64,000 nucleotides of DNA, taken from Candidatus Thiothrix anitrata. GTDB taxonomy: Bacteria; Pseudomonadota; Gammaproteobacteria; Thiotrichales; Thiotrichaceae. The notes beneath the pieces were generated by a model. It saw only the letters and a list, made by a program, of their open reading frames with translations. It made no database searches and was not told where the DNA came from. Position 1 is the stretch's first letter. Each line of letters opens with the position of its first letter. Below, piece by piece: positions 8,792 to 18,001 of the stretch. The position numbers were made by a program, and so were the translations under genes. The DNA lies in the NCBI RefSeq assembly GCF_017901155.1, contig NZ_CP072800.1:1949283-2013282 (forward strand), read 5' to 3'.

Positions 8792-9385
8792 CTACAATGG
8801 TTTCAATTGCTCATACAAGTTTGCCGCAAAATCCTGTGGCAAACCGCTCAGGGTCAAGCCGTGCAAGATGGCTTCCCGGTTGTTGAATGCTGCTTGGGGC
8901 GTTGGGAAAGTTCCGGCGCGTACCAGCTCTTCGCACATCCATGCCACATTTGCGTAGGCGGTGCGCATTCCAAACTGTGGATTGATTTGGAACATCCGGT
9001 AGATTTCGGAACTCATCCGTAACCAGATTAACTGGCGTTGGTCTTTGATGCGGTCAAGGGTGGCGGCGGTTTGCTGCGCGGTTGGGGTCATGGCGGGAAT
9101 GATTGCCCTGAATATCTGATAGCTCAGGTCAATCAGGTTTTCGCCGCTGGCTTGTAGGGTGTATCCGCCACGTTCGCAGTAAAACAACTGCTGCTTAAAT
9201 TCGCTGATTTCCACCGACAACCAATCCTCGGCGTATTCACCGAAAGCAGGCCAGCGGCTGATGGGGTAAGGTAATTGTTGCGCCAACGCCTGCAATTGCG
9301 TGGCGTAAGCACGGTGGTCACGCAACGGGAGCAAGCTGGTCAGGTCACTGAATGGAATGCTGGTGGTTGGAGCGGGTAGTGGCAT
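8792..9385 (-). CDS. Small unknown protein, copy B
   Basis: A 197-residue paralogue of the product at 6463-7062, differing at about six internal positions (for example Ser to Pro near 41, Arg to Gln in the FKQQLFYCERGG segment) and in its short tail (EQLKPL). The ATG at 9385 is used because the match to copy A begins exactly there; the frame is open upstream to a TTG at 9436. It lies 82 bases upstream of the ATPase/TOPRIM gene in the same orientation, and divergently from the Uma2 gene. Function unknown. The two copies bracketing one effector gene may be a duplication accident or a selected arrangement. Confidence 0.75.
   Translation of the reverse strand: MPLPAPTTSIPFSDLTSLLPLRDHRAYATQLQALAQQLPYPISRWPAFGEYAEDWLSVEISEFKQQLFYCERGGYTLQASGENLIDLSYQIFRAIIPAMTPTAQQTAATLDRIKDQRQLIWLRMSSEIYRMFQINPQFGMRTAYANVAWMCEELVRAGTFPTPQAAFNNREAILHGLTLSGLPQDFAANLYEQLKPL
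8804..9385 (-). repeat. 582-bp direct repeat, copy B
   Basis: Partner of 6481-7062, offset by 2323 bases, same orientation and no gaps. The intervening sequence is the ATPase/TOPRIM gene and its upstream spacer, so recombination between the copies would delete that gene and leave one small gene. Confidence 0.9.
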
Positions 9386-9500
9386 TGCGGTGGTTTCCAA
9401 AGGGTGGTTGCTAAACGCGGGCTTGGATTCTGCCAAACGGTTGCTGACGATGTTATCCTAAGTGCCTATCACCGATATACAGCAAACGGGAGTGATGCAG

Positions 9501-10088
9501 ATGGCATTGGCAAGACAACTGACTTACCTGAGCGTTGAGGCGTATCTCGTGGGGGAGCGTGAGAGCGAAATTCGCCATGAATACGTGGATGGGGTTGCTT
9601 ATGCGATGGCGGGCGCAAGCGTGAACCATAATCAGATTACGGCTAATGTCCTGACCGAGTTGCGGATGCATTTCAAGCAAACGGGTGTGGATTGCCGCCC
9701 ATTCAGCAGCGATTTGCTGGTGAGGACGGGCAAAGACCGCTACCGCTACCCCGATGTTGTGGTCGTGTGCGATGAGCAATTTCTGGATGACTATTCGACC
9801 GAATCCCCGGTGCTGATTGTGGAAGTGTTGTCCAAAGCTACTCGCCAGCGTGACCGGCAAGTTAAACGGCTGGAGTATTTGCAATTGCCCAGTTTGCAGG
9901 AATACATGCTGATTGAGCAGGATACGGTAGAGGTAGAAGTTTTCCGCCGTAGCGATAGCTGGCGACCTTCGTATTATTATTGGGGTGATATGGTGGTGCT
10001 GGAATCGGTTGGGTTGAGTTTGAGTGTGGAAAGTATTTATGAGCGGGTAAGGAATGAGGATGTCGGGCGTTTGTTGGCTGACAAATAG
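9501..10088 (+). CDS. Uma2-family putative endonuclease (DUF820)
   Basis: A 195-residue PD-(D/E)XK-superfamily protein. Seen: LTYLSVEAYL near the start, RHEYVDGVAYAMAGAS, the central PFSSDLLVRTGKDRYRYPDVVVVCD with the catalytic Asp, and PVLIVEVLSKATRQRDRQVKRLEY containing the E-x-x-S-K type motif. Uma2 proteins are abundant in cyanobacteria and filamentous sulfur bacteria; their biological role is poorly known. The start at 9501 is chosen for GGGAG eight bases upstream; in-frame ATGs exist at 9495 and 9462. Its 3' end and the sequence beyond are duplicated in tandem at 10632-11388. Confidence 0.85.
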   Translation: MALARQLTYLSVEAYLVGERESEIRHEYVDGVAYAMAGASVNHNQITANVLTELRMHFKQTGVDCRPFSSDLLVRTGKDRYRYPDVVVVCDEQFLDDYSTESPVLIVEVLSKATRQRDRQVKRLEYLQLPSLQEYMLIEQDTVEVEVFRRSDSWRPSYYYWGDMVVLESVGLSLSVESIYERVRNEDVGRLLADK

Positions 10089-10603
10089 TTCCATTAGGTT
10101 TTTGTTTTAATTGATGGGGGATTTTAATGAAGAAAGATCTATCATAATATGAAAGAAAAATACATCATTATTTTTTCCATGCGTGCTTTTAGCAATACGA
10201 ATTTGCCTTGTATCTATGAATTGATCGGATAAGGATTTGAAATTATGAGCTTTATTGAAAATGCAATTTTCTGGGAAACTGCTTTCTGAAAAATCGGTGC
10301 AGTAATCATCCCATGTGGAATCGAATTTTTGTTGCTCTCCAAGATAGTAAATTATCATATAATACTTATTAAGATTACTATCATATGATTGTGTTTTAGT
10401 AGCGTGTTCCTGAGTCGTTTTTTTATTTTTTCCAAATAGCCTAAGAGCTTCAATTCTAGTTAAAACTGTACTTCCAGATCTGATCGTTAAGTCAATTTCA
10501 CCAGCATTTTTTCCGGTTGGAGAACGTCCGGCTCTATTTTGATCGCTGATTGACCACCCCCATAGTTCAAATCTTAAGCTTAACATTGCGATGAATAAAT
10601 CAT
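9847..10603. repeat. 757-bp tandem duplication, copy 1
   Basis: Matches 10632-11388 with a constant offset of 785 bases and no difference that I could see. It contains the 3' end of the Uma2 gene and, on the other strand, the last 159 codons of the nuclease-like gene. The 28 bases between the copies (10604-10631) are not random: they resemble the Uma2 sequence just upstream of copy 1 (GTGGAAGTGTTGTCCAAAG versus GTGGAAGCGTTGTTCAAAG). Confidence 0.93.
10107..10586 (-). pseudogene. Duplicated C-terminal fragment of the 1263-residue nuclease-like protein
   Basis: 159 codons identical to the end of the product of 10892-14683, beginning with MLSLRFELWGW and containing the whole nuclease-like domain. 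It arose through the 757-bp tandem duplication. It has an ATG, but the sequence upstream on this strand is Uma2-derived, so expression is doubtful. If translated it would release the nuclease-like domain on its own. Confidence 0.85.
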
Positions 10604-10631
10604 CGTGGAAGCGTTGTTCAAAGCGACCGCG

Positions 10632-10873
10632 AGCGTGACCGGCAAGTTAAACGGCTGGAGTATTTGCAATTGCCCAGTTTGCAGGAATACATGCTGATTG
10701 AGCAGGATACGGTAGAGGTAGAAGTTTTCCGCCGTAGCGATAGCTGGCGACCTTCGTATTATTATTGGGGTGATATGGTGGTGCTGGAATCGGTTGGGTT
10801 GAGTTTGAGTGTGGAAAGTATTTATGAGCGGGTAAGGAATGAGGATGTCGGGCGTTTGTTGGCTGACAAATAG
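10632..10873 (+). pseudogene. Uma2 gene 3' fragment
   Basis: The last 80 or so codons of the Uma2 gene, repeated by the tandem duplication. The conserved catalytic half is missing. The reading frame at the junction is shifted relative to the Uma2-like spacer before it, so no fusion protein is made. Confidence 0.85.
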
Positions 10874-11388
10874 TTCCATTAGGTTTTTGTTTTAATTGAT
10901 GGGGGATTTTAATGAAGAAAGATCTATCATAATATGAAAGAAAAATACATCATTATTTTTTCCATGCGTGCTTTTAGCAATACGAATTTGCCTTGTATCT
11001 ATGAATTGATCGGATAAGGATTTGAAATTATGAGCTTTATTGAAAATGCAATTTTCTGGGAAACTGCTTTCTGAAAAATCGGTGCAGTAATCATCCCATG
11101 TGGAATCGAATTTTTGTTGCTCTCCAAGATAGTAAATTATCATATAATACTTATTAAGATTACTATCATATGATTGTGTTTTAGTAGCGTGTTCCTGAGT
11201 CGTTTTTTTATTTTTTCCAAATAGCCTAAGAGCTTCAATTCTAGTTAAAACTGTACTTCCAGATCTGATCGTTAAGTCAATTTCACCAGCATTTTTTCCG
11301 GTTGGAGAACGTCCGGCTCTATTTTGATCGCTGATTGACCACCCCCATAGTTCAAATCTTAAGCTTAACATTGCGATGAATAAATCAT
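10632..11388. repeat. 757-bp tandem duplication, copy 2
   Basis: Second copy of 9847-10603. Here the nuclease-like gene continues intact beyond the repeat, while the Uma2 gene is truncated; in copy 1 the reverse holds. Confidence 0.93.
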
Positions 11389-14300
11389 TATATTGGTCTT
11401 CGTGTTTAACTCCTCCAATCTTTTCTTGTAGCAAGCGAGATGCCCGAACTAACTCACTTAAAATAAACATGCCCAAGTCATAATGTTCATTTGTTATCTT
11501 TGCTGGTAGAATCTTTGGGATAATATCTGCTTTTTCCGAGTTGAGAGCATTAAGTAAGTTTCTTAATTCTGTTCGCATTTTCAAATCAGGATATTTATCT
11601 TCAAGTTCTTGGATTACTAAAGGAACTAATGCGCCTTGTTGTTCATAAAAAACCTTCCCATTTTTGATAAATAAATAAGCATTGGTACTTAGTTTTCTGC
11701 TTGTTAAATTTTCAAAGATAATTTCAAAGGTTTCCTCATTGTATAGGTAAGCTGGTGGCAACTGATTTATTATCTGATCAAACTCATGAGATTTTGATTC
11801 ATTATTCAATATTATTAATTTTAAGTTATTGGAGTAATCCTGAATTTGATTCAAGTAATCCACATCATGTTTGTTGTACATTTCTGTTTTTTCTACGAAT
11901 GAAGTCCATGCATTAAAAGTATCAATTTTTTCTTGTCGTGAAATGGTTTTCTGAATAAGCTTAACCCTCAATAGTTGAAACTTATGTTCAATAAGTGGTT
12001 TTTCACGCTCACATAAATAATTTAAAATTTTTTCGGATTTTTCATGATCTTTTTCATTGTAGGTTAAGTGAAGAGCGTGATAGTAAATGGCTTTTTCTCG
12101 AATTGCAATTGACTTGTTCTTTTTGAATTCATTTAAACTTTCGATGTTTTTTTCTTTATATGAAATCAGGAGTTCAATCTCATCTGCAAAATTTTCCATA
12201 TTGTTAATATCATGCTTTCTTGAAATGTAGTGTCTCTTTATTTTTTCAAGCAATGGTTTTGCTATTTCCCAACTCTCTTCAGAGTTAACTGCATTAACTG
12301 TTGTGTTCTCAATTTCTGTAATAAAATGTACACTATTAAGGAAATTATCTAAGTCAACTTGCTTAATAATGTTTTTCAATATATTCTTCGAGGAAGGATG
12401 GCTTATTTTATTGACGCATTCTATCATCATATTAATATCAACAGAGTTCTCAAAAAAATCCCTAATTAGTGATGAAGCCTTATCTTCATTTAATAAGTTA
12501 ATATACTCAAACAGTAGAGTTCTCGGTGATTTTTCATAATCATTTATTTTTTTGCCAAATATAGGCAGAGGAAATTCAAAAATATTTATTCTTGATTTAT
12601 GAATGTTATTCAGATTGTGTTTAATAGATAGAGAAAATATCCATCCTTCCAGTATTTCTGTAATTGATATTTCTGTTTCTTTGATGTATTTACCCTTCTT
12701 TTTTAAGGAAAGATAAGCAATGCATAATATCTTGAATAGAGTGATTAATTTTTGCTTTTGCTCTTCGTTTTGATCATGGTATTTGTTTTCATTTGTATTG
12801 AATGTAATTGCTTCGTTGATATGTCTATAAAGCTGTTCTAGTTTCTTTTCTTGTGCAATGTAAATAATAGCGTTTGCCCAATCAACTGTTTCAATAGCAA
12901 AGTCATTTGCATCTCTTTTTACATTTTTCTGTTTAATTATTGTGTGGTCATAATAGTCTACAGTATCTATTGAAGTTGCGGTAAAATACCAAAATAAATG
13001 CTTGTAGATTGTGTTTGAAATGCACTGTGCTGATTTAGTTAATAATGTTTGATCTTCTTTTTCACGTATAGGAAGTTCTTCCTGGATTTTCATTAAATCA
13101 AGTAGTAAATTTAAAATACTTATTTTTATGTTAATATATCCATGTGGATCTTTATCATGATTATTAAAATCCATGCTAATTCTATTGATTATTCTTGAAG
13201 CAAACAAATGCTTATCAAAAAAGTAATCATCCTTATAGAAACCTGAATTACTAAAAGAACTTCTTAGCTCATTAACTGTTTTTAAATATTTTTCTTTGTC
13301 AATATGATGTTGATGTGAGTTACTACTAAATGCAGGCTCGGCAGAGTTCAGTAAAATTTCTACAATTTCTTTGACATTGATATTTTCGTTATGAGTAAGG
13401 TTTTTCTTTGCTTCTCGAAGGCATAATGAAAAAAATAATATGAATGCCTGTTGACGTATGATGGCTTTCTTTTCCTCTTTTTGAGAATTGTCATATGTGG
13501 CGAATTTATCAAAAACAAAATCATCTGATATTTTGAATGTGTTGATAGCCGCCAAAGCTGAATCCATTAGGCAATATTCATAAGTAAATAATTCCATAAA
13601 TGCCTTCATATTGTTATTTTTGAAATGATCAATTATAACAACTATAATATAAGGCTTATTGAGATTTAACTCTATGAATTCTAATATTATCTCTATATTT
13701 TCGGTATTTAAAATTCCGATTGCTTTTAAAAGTGAGTTATATATTCTTCGGTGTGTTTGATAGAGATAAAATTCGCGACCATTATAGTCTATGCGATTAA
13801 CCCCATTTATTATTTCTTGTATATCGGCGTTCTCTATGCTTCGTTTTGGAATTTCATTGCCCATGTCTGCCATGTAAGAAAATTGATAGTCAAGAACTGA
13901 TTTTCTTAATTCGATGTCAGAATTTTCCAAATCATATTCAAGTGATATTAATTCTTTAACTATATTGGCGAGTTCTAAATTTTCATTTTCATTCAAAAAA
14001 TCAAAACTTGTATTTGGATATATTCGTGTTTCAAGACATTGTTGAATGATAAAATGAATTTTTTCATTTGTGGTTAGTTCAATAAGAAACCATAAGTGCA
14101 TTATTATCTCATCATCAAGGATGTCTAGTGTGGCAAAGTCATCTTTTTCCCATAAATATATATTTCCATCTTTTTTAATGTAATGTTTATCTTCTAAATA
14201 CTTCAAGCATTGTTTGTTGTTTTCATCTATACGTAATAATTGCTCCATTTCATTTTGAGAGATTTTTACCTTTATTGAGTAATGCTTTTCATGGTAGTTA

Positions 14301-14683
14301 TTTAGAAATGACAGCTCATCCTTGCTGTTATCTGAATGTGTATTTTCTTTATTGTATTTATCAAACAAGTAAAGTACGCTGCGTGCTATGTAGGTTTTCT
14401 TGAAAATTAATCTAATAAATCCCTTGTTGATTAAACCTTCCAGCGTAATATTTTTATTATGTTTAATATTATATTCAGTTATTGAATTTTCTATATTTTC
14501 AATCGATCTTTCAGGGTAGTTTGCATTTTTTATGAGCAATGCAATGAACTTACTTAAGCCAAAGCGCAAATTAAAAGTTTTTAGCTGTTTTTCCTCTTCA
14601 GAGATGTAATGATTTTCAGGCTGATTAAATGCATTGATCTTCCTGCCAAAATCAATAAAATCTTTGCGAATGAAATAGTCCAT
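10892..14683 (-). CDS. Very large AT-rich protein with C-terminal PD-(D/E)XK-like domain, possible defence protein
   Basis: A 1263-residue protein without signal peptide, membrane segment or Walker A motif. Most of it (about 1-1050) is a helical, Lys/Asn/Ile-rich region I cannot assign. The last 160 residues hold GWSISDQNRAGRSPTGKN, then GEIDLTI (E1134, D1136) and TRIEALRL (E1150, R1153). This is the layout of restriction-endonuclease-like folds (E...GEID...IEAK), although the usual final Lys is replaced and activity is uncertain. Base composition is far more AT-rich than the flanking genes, which points to recent transfer. It sits between the Uma2 gene and uvrA, close to the ATPase/TOPRIM gene. 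Large helical proteins ending in a nuclease are frequent in anti-phage systems; the role here is inferred. Confidence 0.7.
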   Translation of the reverse strand: MDYFIRKDFIDFGRKINAFNQPENHYISEEEKQLKTFNLRFGLSKFIALLIKNANYPERSIENIENSITEYNIKHNKNITLEGLINKGFIRLIFKKTYIARSVLYLFDKYNKENTHSDNSKDELSFLNNYHEKHYSIKVKISQNEMEQLLRIDENNKQCLKYLEDKHYIKKDGNIYLWEKDDFATLDILDDEIIMHLWFLIELTTNEKIHFIIQQCLETRIYPNTSFDFLNENENLELANIVKELISLEYDLENSDIELRKSVLDYQFSYMADMGNEIPKRSIENADIQEIINGVNRIDYNGREFYLYQTHRRIYNSLLKAIGILNTENIEIILEFIELNLNKPYIIVVIIDHFKNNNMKAFMELFTYEYCLMDSALAAINTFKISDDFVFDKFATYDNSQKEEKKAIIRQQAFILFFSLCLREAKKNLTHNENINVKEIVEILLNSAEPAFSSNSHQHHIDKEKYLKTVNELRSSFSNSGFYKDDYFFDKHLFASRIINRISMDFNNHDKDPHGYINIKISILNLLLDLMKIQEELPIREKEDQTLLTKSAQCISNTIYKHLFWYFTATSIDTVDYYDHTIIKQKNVKRDANDFAIETVDWANAIIYIAQEKKLEQLYRHINEAITFNTNENKYHDQNEEQKQKLITLFKILCIAYLSLKKKGKYIKETEISITEILEGWIFSLSIKHNLNNIHKSRINIFEFPLPIFGKKINDYEKSPRTLLFEYINLLNEDKASSLIRDFFENSVDINMMIECVNKISHPSSKNILKNIIKQVDLDNFLNSVHFITEIENTTVNAVNSEESWEIAKPLLEKIKRHYISRKHDINNMENFADEIELLISYKEKNIESLNEFKKNKSIAIREKAIYYHALHLTYNEKDHEKSEKILNYLCEREKPLIEHKFQLLRVKLIQKTISRQEKIDTFNAWTSFVEKTEMYNKHDVDYLNQIQDYSNNLKLIILNNESKSHEFDQIINQLPPAYLYNEETFEIIFENLTSRKLSTNAYLFIKNGKVFYEQQGALVPLVIQELEDKYPDLKMRTELRNLLNALNSEKADIIPKILPAKITNEHYDLGMFILSELVRASRLLQEKIGGVKHEDQYNDLFIAMLSLRFELWGWSISDQNRAGRSPTGKNAGEIDLTIRSGSTVLTRIEALRLFGKNKKTTQEHATKTQSYDSNLNKYYMIIYYLGEQQKFDSTWDDYCTDFSESSFPENCIFNKAHNFKSLSDQFIDTRQIRIAKSTHGKNNDVFFFHIMIDLSSLKSPIN

Positions 14684-14835
14684 TTCAATTTTTCTCTGCT
14701 AAAGTTCTGTTTGAGTAGAATTTTACCTTGATAATCACTTTAGTGGAATGTTGATATTTGATATTTTAAGGTTAGATGTGGTCATCCCCCGAAACCTGCT
14801 AAACTTCGTCTTTTGTTCGGTACGAGCTTGCACTC
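14684..14835. other. Intergenic border between AT-rich gene and uvrA
   Basis: Divergent spacer of 152 bases. The left half is AT-rich like the nuclease-like gene, the right half has normal composition, with the change near 14780. I see no recognisable LexA (SOS) box before uvrA. Confidence 0.5.
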
Positions 14836-17736
14836 ATGGAAAAATTCATCCGCATTCGCGGCGCACGCACCCACAACCTGAAAAACATCGACCTCGACCT
14901 GCCACGTGACAAGCTGATCGTGATCACGGGCTTGTCGGGTTCGGGCAAGTCGTCGCTGGCGTTCGACACGATCTTTGCGGAAGGGCAGCGGCGTTACGTC
15001 GAGTCGCTGTCCGCCTACGCCCGCCAGTTCTTGTCGATGATGGAAAAGCCGGATATTGACCACATCGAAGGGCTTTCCCCGGCGATTTCCATCGAGCAGA
15101 AAACTACCTCGCACAACCCGCGTTCCACCGTCGGCACGATCACCGAGATTTACGACTACCTGCGCCTGCTGTATGCGCGGGCGGGTGTGCCGCGTTGCCC
15201 GACGCATCACGTTGATTTGCAAGTGCAAACCGTCAGCCAAATGGTCGATCAAGTGTTGAGTTTGCCCGAAGGCAGCAAGCTGATGTTGCTTGCTCCGGTG
15301 GTACGCGAACGCAAGGGCGAGCATGTGCAATTGTTTGATTCGTTGCGGGCGCAAGGCTATTTGCGGGCGCGGGTGAATGGCGTGGTCTACGAACTGGACG
15401 TGCCGCCGACGCTGGAATTGCGCAAGAAACATACCATCGAAGTGGTGATTGACCGTTTCAAAGTGCGCGACGACATGCAATTGCGCCTCGCGGAATCGTT
15501 TGAAACTGCGCTGAAACTCGCCAACGGGCTGGCGGTAGTTGCACCAATGGACGGGGGGAGGTTGGCTTCGACTTCGCTCAGCCAACGGGAGGGGGATCGT
15601 TCCCGTTCCCTGAGCGAAGTCGAAGGGAACACCACCGAACCTGCCGAACTCATTTTTTCCGCCAACTACGCCTGCCCGCATTGCGGTTGGTCGCTGACCG
15701 AACTCGAACCGCGCTTGTTCTCGTTCAACGCTCCCGCTGGCGCGTGCCAAACCTGTGACGGCTTGGGCGTGGAACAGTTTTTCGACCCGCAACGGGTGGT
15801 GGCAAATCCGTCGTTGAGCCTTGCGGATGGCGCGGTGCGCGGCTGGGATCGGCGTAACGCTTACTACTTCCAGATGGTGACTTCCTTGGCAAACCACTAC
15901 AGTTTTGATGTGGAAAAACCGTGGAGTGAACTGCCGCAGAAAATCCACGACATTATTCTGAGTGGCAGCAAGTTTGACGAAATCGACTTTACCTACGTCG
16001 GGCAAAAAGGGCAGGTCTACCAGCGTTCGCACACCTTTGAAGGCGTATTAAACAACCTCAAACGCCGTTACCGCGAAACCGATTCGAGTGCGGTGCGCGA
16101 AGAATTGGCGAAATACCTCGCCAGCCGTGCCTGCCCCGATTGCGGCGGCACACGTTTGAACGAACAGGCGCGGAACGTGTTTATCGCGGGGCGCAATTTG
16201 CCTACGATCACGCATTTGCCGATTGGCGAAAGCCATGCGTTTTTCCGCAGCCTGAATTTGCCGGGGACGCAGGGGCAAATTGCCGACAAGATTTTGCGCG
16301 AAATTGCCTTGCGCTTGGAATTTCTGGTCAATGTCGGGCTGGATTATTTGACCCTGAGCCGCAGCGCGGAAACGCTCTCCGGCGGCGAAGCGCAACGCAT
16401 CCGCCTCGCGTCGCAGATTGGCGCGGGGCTGGTCGGGGTGATGTACGTGCTGGATGAGCCATCCATCGGCTTGCACCAGCGCGACAACGCCCGCTTGCTG
16501 AAAACGCTGTTCCGCCTGCGTGACCTTGGCAATACCGTGATCGTGGTCGAGCATGACGAAGACGCGATCCGTTCCGCCGATCATGTGCTGGATATTGGCC
16601 CCGGCGCGGGCGTGCATGGCGGCTACATTATTGCGCAAGGCACACCCGAAGAAGTGTTTGCCACGCCAAATTCGGTGACGGGGCAATTCATGTCCGGGCG
16701 GCGCAAAATCACCATGCCTGCGCAACGCACCCCGTTCAACCCCGAACGCACCATCAAACTGATCGGCGCGACCGGTAATAACCTCAACGATGTGACGCTG
16801 GAAATTCCGCTGGGGCTGCTGACCTGCATCACGGGCGTGTCGGGGTCGGGCAAATCGACGCTGATTAACCGCACCCTGTACCCGTTTCTGGCACGGCATC
16901 TGCATGACAGCAGTGTGGAAGTTGCCCCGGTGCGCGAAGTGCTGGGCGTGGAGCAAATCGACAAAATTATCGACATCGACCAAAGCCCGATTGGGCGCAC
17001 CCCGCGTTCCAACCCCGCCACCTACACGGGCGTGTTTACCGCGATCCGCGAACTATTTGCGGCGACGCAAGAAGCGCGTTCACGCGGCTATTTGCCGGGG
17101 CGGTTTTCGTTCAACGTCAAGGGCGGACGTTGCGAAGCCTGTTCCGGCGATGGCTTGATCAAGGTCGAAATGCACTTTTTGCCGGACGTGTACGTGACCT
17201 GCGAAGTGTGCGAAGGTAAGCGTTACAATCGCGAAACCCTCGACATCCGCTACAAGGGCAAGAACATCAGTGAAGTGCTGGCGATGACGGTGGAAGATGC
17301 CAGCGAATTTTTCGCCGCCGTGCCGTCGATCCACACCAAGCTGCAAACGCTGATGGACGTGGGGCTGTCGTACATCACGCTGGGGCAAAACGCGACTACG
17401 TTATCGGGTGGTGAGGCGCAGCGTGTCAAGCTGGCGAAAGAGCTTTCCAAACGCGGCACAGGCAAGACGATTTATATTCTGGATGAGCCGACCACGGGGC
17501 TGCATTTCCACGACGTTGATCAGTTGCTGCAAGTGCTGCATCGCTTGCGCGATGGCGGCAATACCGTGGTGGTGATTGAGCATAATCTGGATGTGATTAA
17601 GACGGCGGATTGGGTGGTGGATTTGGGGCCGGAAGGCGGGAGTCGTGGGGGGAATGTGATTGCGGTGGGGACACCGGAACAGGTGGCGGCGGCGGAAGGA
17701 TCGTTTACGGGGCAATTTTTGAAGCGGATGTTGTGA
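14836..17736 (+). CDS. uvrA: Excinuclease ABC subunit A
   Basis: UvrA is the damage-sensing ATPase of nucleotide excision repair. The 966-residue product has the first Walker A GLSGSGKS at 32-39, a zinc finger with CPHCGW (about 280) and CQTCDG, a first signature [12 protein letters not shown] (about 514), the second Walker [10 protein letters not shown] (about 668), a CEACSGDG...CEVCEG zinc module, and a second signature [12 protein letters not shown] (about 856). Between VAPMD and [15 protein letters not shown] there are about 25 extra residues compared with the E. coli protein; they are encoded by a palindromic DNA repeat inserted in frame just before a zinc finger. The final 540 bases recur, diverged, at 28297-28836, so this 3' end may have been brought in with the island that follows. 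Confidence 0.97.
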   Translation: MEKFIRIRGARTHNLKNIDLDLPRDKLIVITGLSGSGKSSLAFDTIFAEGQRRYVESLSAYARQFLSMMEKPDIDHIEGLSPAISIEQKTTSHNPRSTVGTITEIYDYLRLLYARAGVPRCPTHHVDLQVQTVSQMVDQVLSLPEGSKLMLLAPVVRERKGEHVQLFDSLRAQGYLRARVNGVVYELDVPPTLELRKKHTIEVVIDRFKVRDDMQLRLAESFETALKLANGLAVVAPMDGGRLASTSLSQREGDRSRSLSEVEGNTTEPAELIFSANYACPHCGWSLTELEPRLFSFNAPAGACQTCDGLGVEQFFDPQRVVANPSLSLADGAVRGWDRRNAYYFQMVTSLANHYSFDVEKPWSELPQKIHDIILSGSKFDEIDFTYVGQKGQVYQRSHTFEGVLNNLKRRYRETDSSAVREELAKYLASRACPDCGGTRLNEQARNVFIAGRNLPTITHLPIGESHAFFRSLNLPGTQGQIADKILREIALRLEFLVNVGLDYLTLSRSAETLSGGEAQRIRLASQIGAGLVGVMYVLDEPSIGLHQRDNARLLKTLFRLRDLGNTVIVVEHDEDAIRSADHVLDIGPGAGVHGGYIIAQGTPEEVFATPNSVTGQFMSGRRKITMPAQRTPFNPERTIKLIGATGNNLNDVTLEIPLGLLTCITGVSGSGKSTLINRTLYPFLARHLHDSSVEVAPVREVLGVEQIDKIIDIDQSPIGRTPRSNPATYTGVFTAIRELFAATQEARSRGYLPGRFSFNVKGGRCEACSGDGLIKVEMHFLPDVYVTCEVCEGKRYNRETLDIRYKGKNISEVLAMTVEDASEFFAAVPSIHTKLQTLMDVGLSYITLGQNATTLSGGEAQRVKLAKELSKRGTGKTIYILDEPTTGLHFHDVDQLLQVLHRLRDGGNTVVVIEHNLDVIKTADWVVDLGPEGGSRGGNVIAVGTPEQVAAAEGSFTGQFLKRML
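15561..15630. repeat. Paired palindromic (REP-like) element inserted in uvrA
   Basis: Two 26-bp units, 15561-15586 and 15605-15630. Each is a hairpin: unit 1 has stem GTTGGC/GCCAAC around the loop TTCGACTTCGCTCA; unit 2 has stem GTTCCC/GGGAAC around the exact reverse complement of that loop. The stems differ from each other but are each perfectly compensated. The insertion preserves the uvrA frame. Confidence 0.8.
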
Positions 17737-18001
17737 TACACCTGACGTTGCAGCCACCATACAGTACAAAAGTGGACAAAAATTGCGTTTTTTAAACAAA
17801 AAATAAATTTGATGTGCTATCGTGGCAGGCGGTACTATTTTTTTGATGGAGTGTGCTGCCATGTTGCATCTGTCCTCTACTGCCTATATCAAATGCTCTC
17901 ACGTAAACAGCATATTGCTACCATTACCGATTAATGGAATGTCCACTGGGATTGGAATTTCATGTTTTTTTGCCAAGTGCAGCACATTCGTCATAATAAA
18001 T
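17737..18001. other. Spacer after uvrA, left end of island
   Basis: Noncoding by appearance. Composition changes within it from GC-rich uvrA sequence to AT-rich sequence. A frame is open from 17822 but its first 60 codons do not look like protein and precede a good signal peptide, so I do not count them as coding. No integrase or recognisable attachment site was seen. Confidence 0.4.

Noticed and set aside
10580-10879. Reverse-strand frame opposite the Uma2 fragment, with a near-identical counterpart opposite the full Uma2 gene
   Set aside because: Its apparent conservation comes only from the tandem duplication of the Uma2 gene on the other strand.
14684-14835. LexA/SOS box before uvrA
   Set aside because: No CTG-N10-CAG-like palindrome of convincing quality was found.
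14782-16983. Long reverse-strand open frames opposite uvrA
   Set aside because: They mirror the codon structure of uvrA, lack ribosome sites and encode no recognisable family; uvrA itself is certain.
17822-18001. N-terminal extension of the SLH protein
   Set aside because: The frame is open but precedes a good signal peptide at 18002, has no ribosome site and does not resemble protein.
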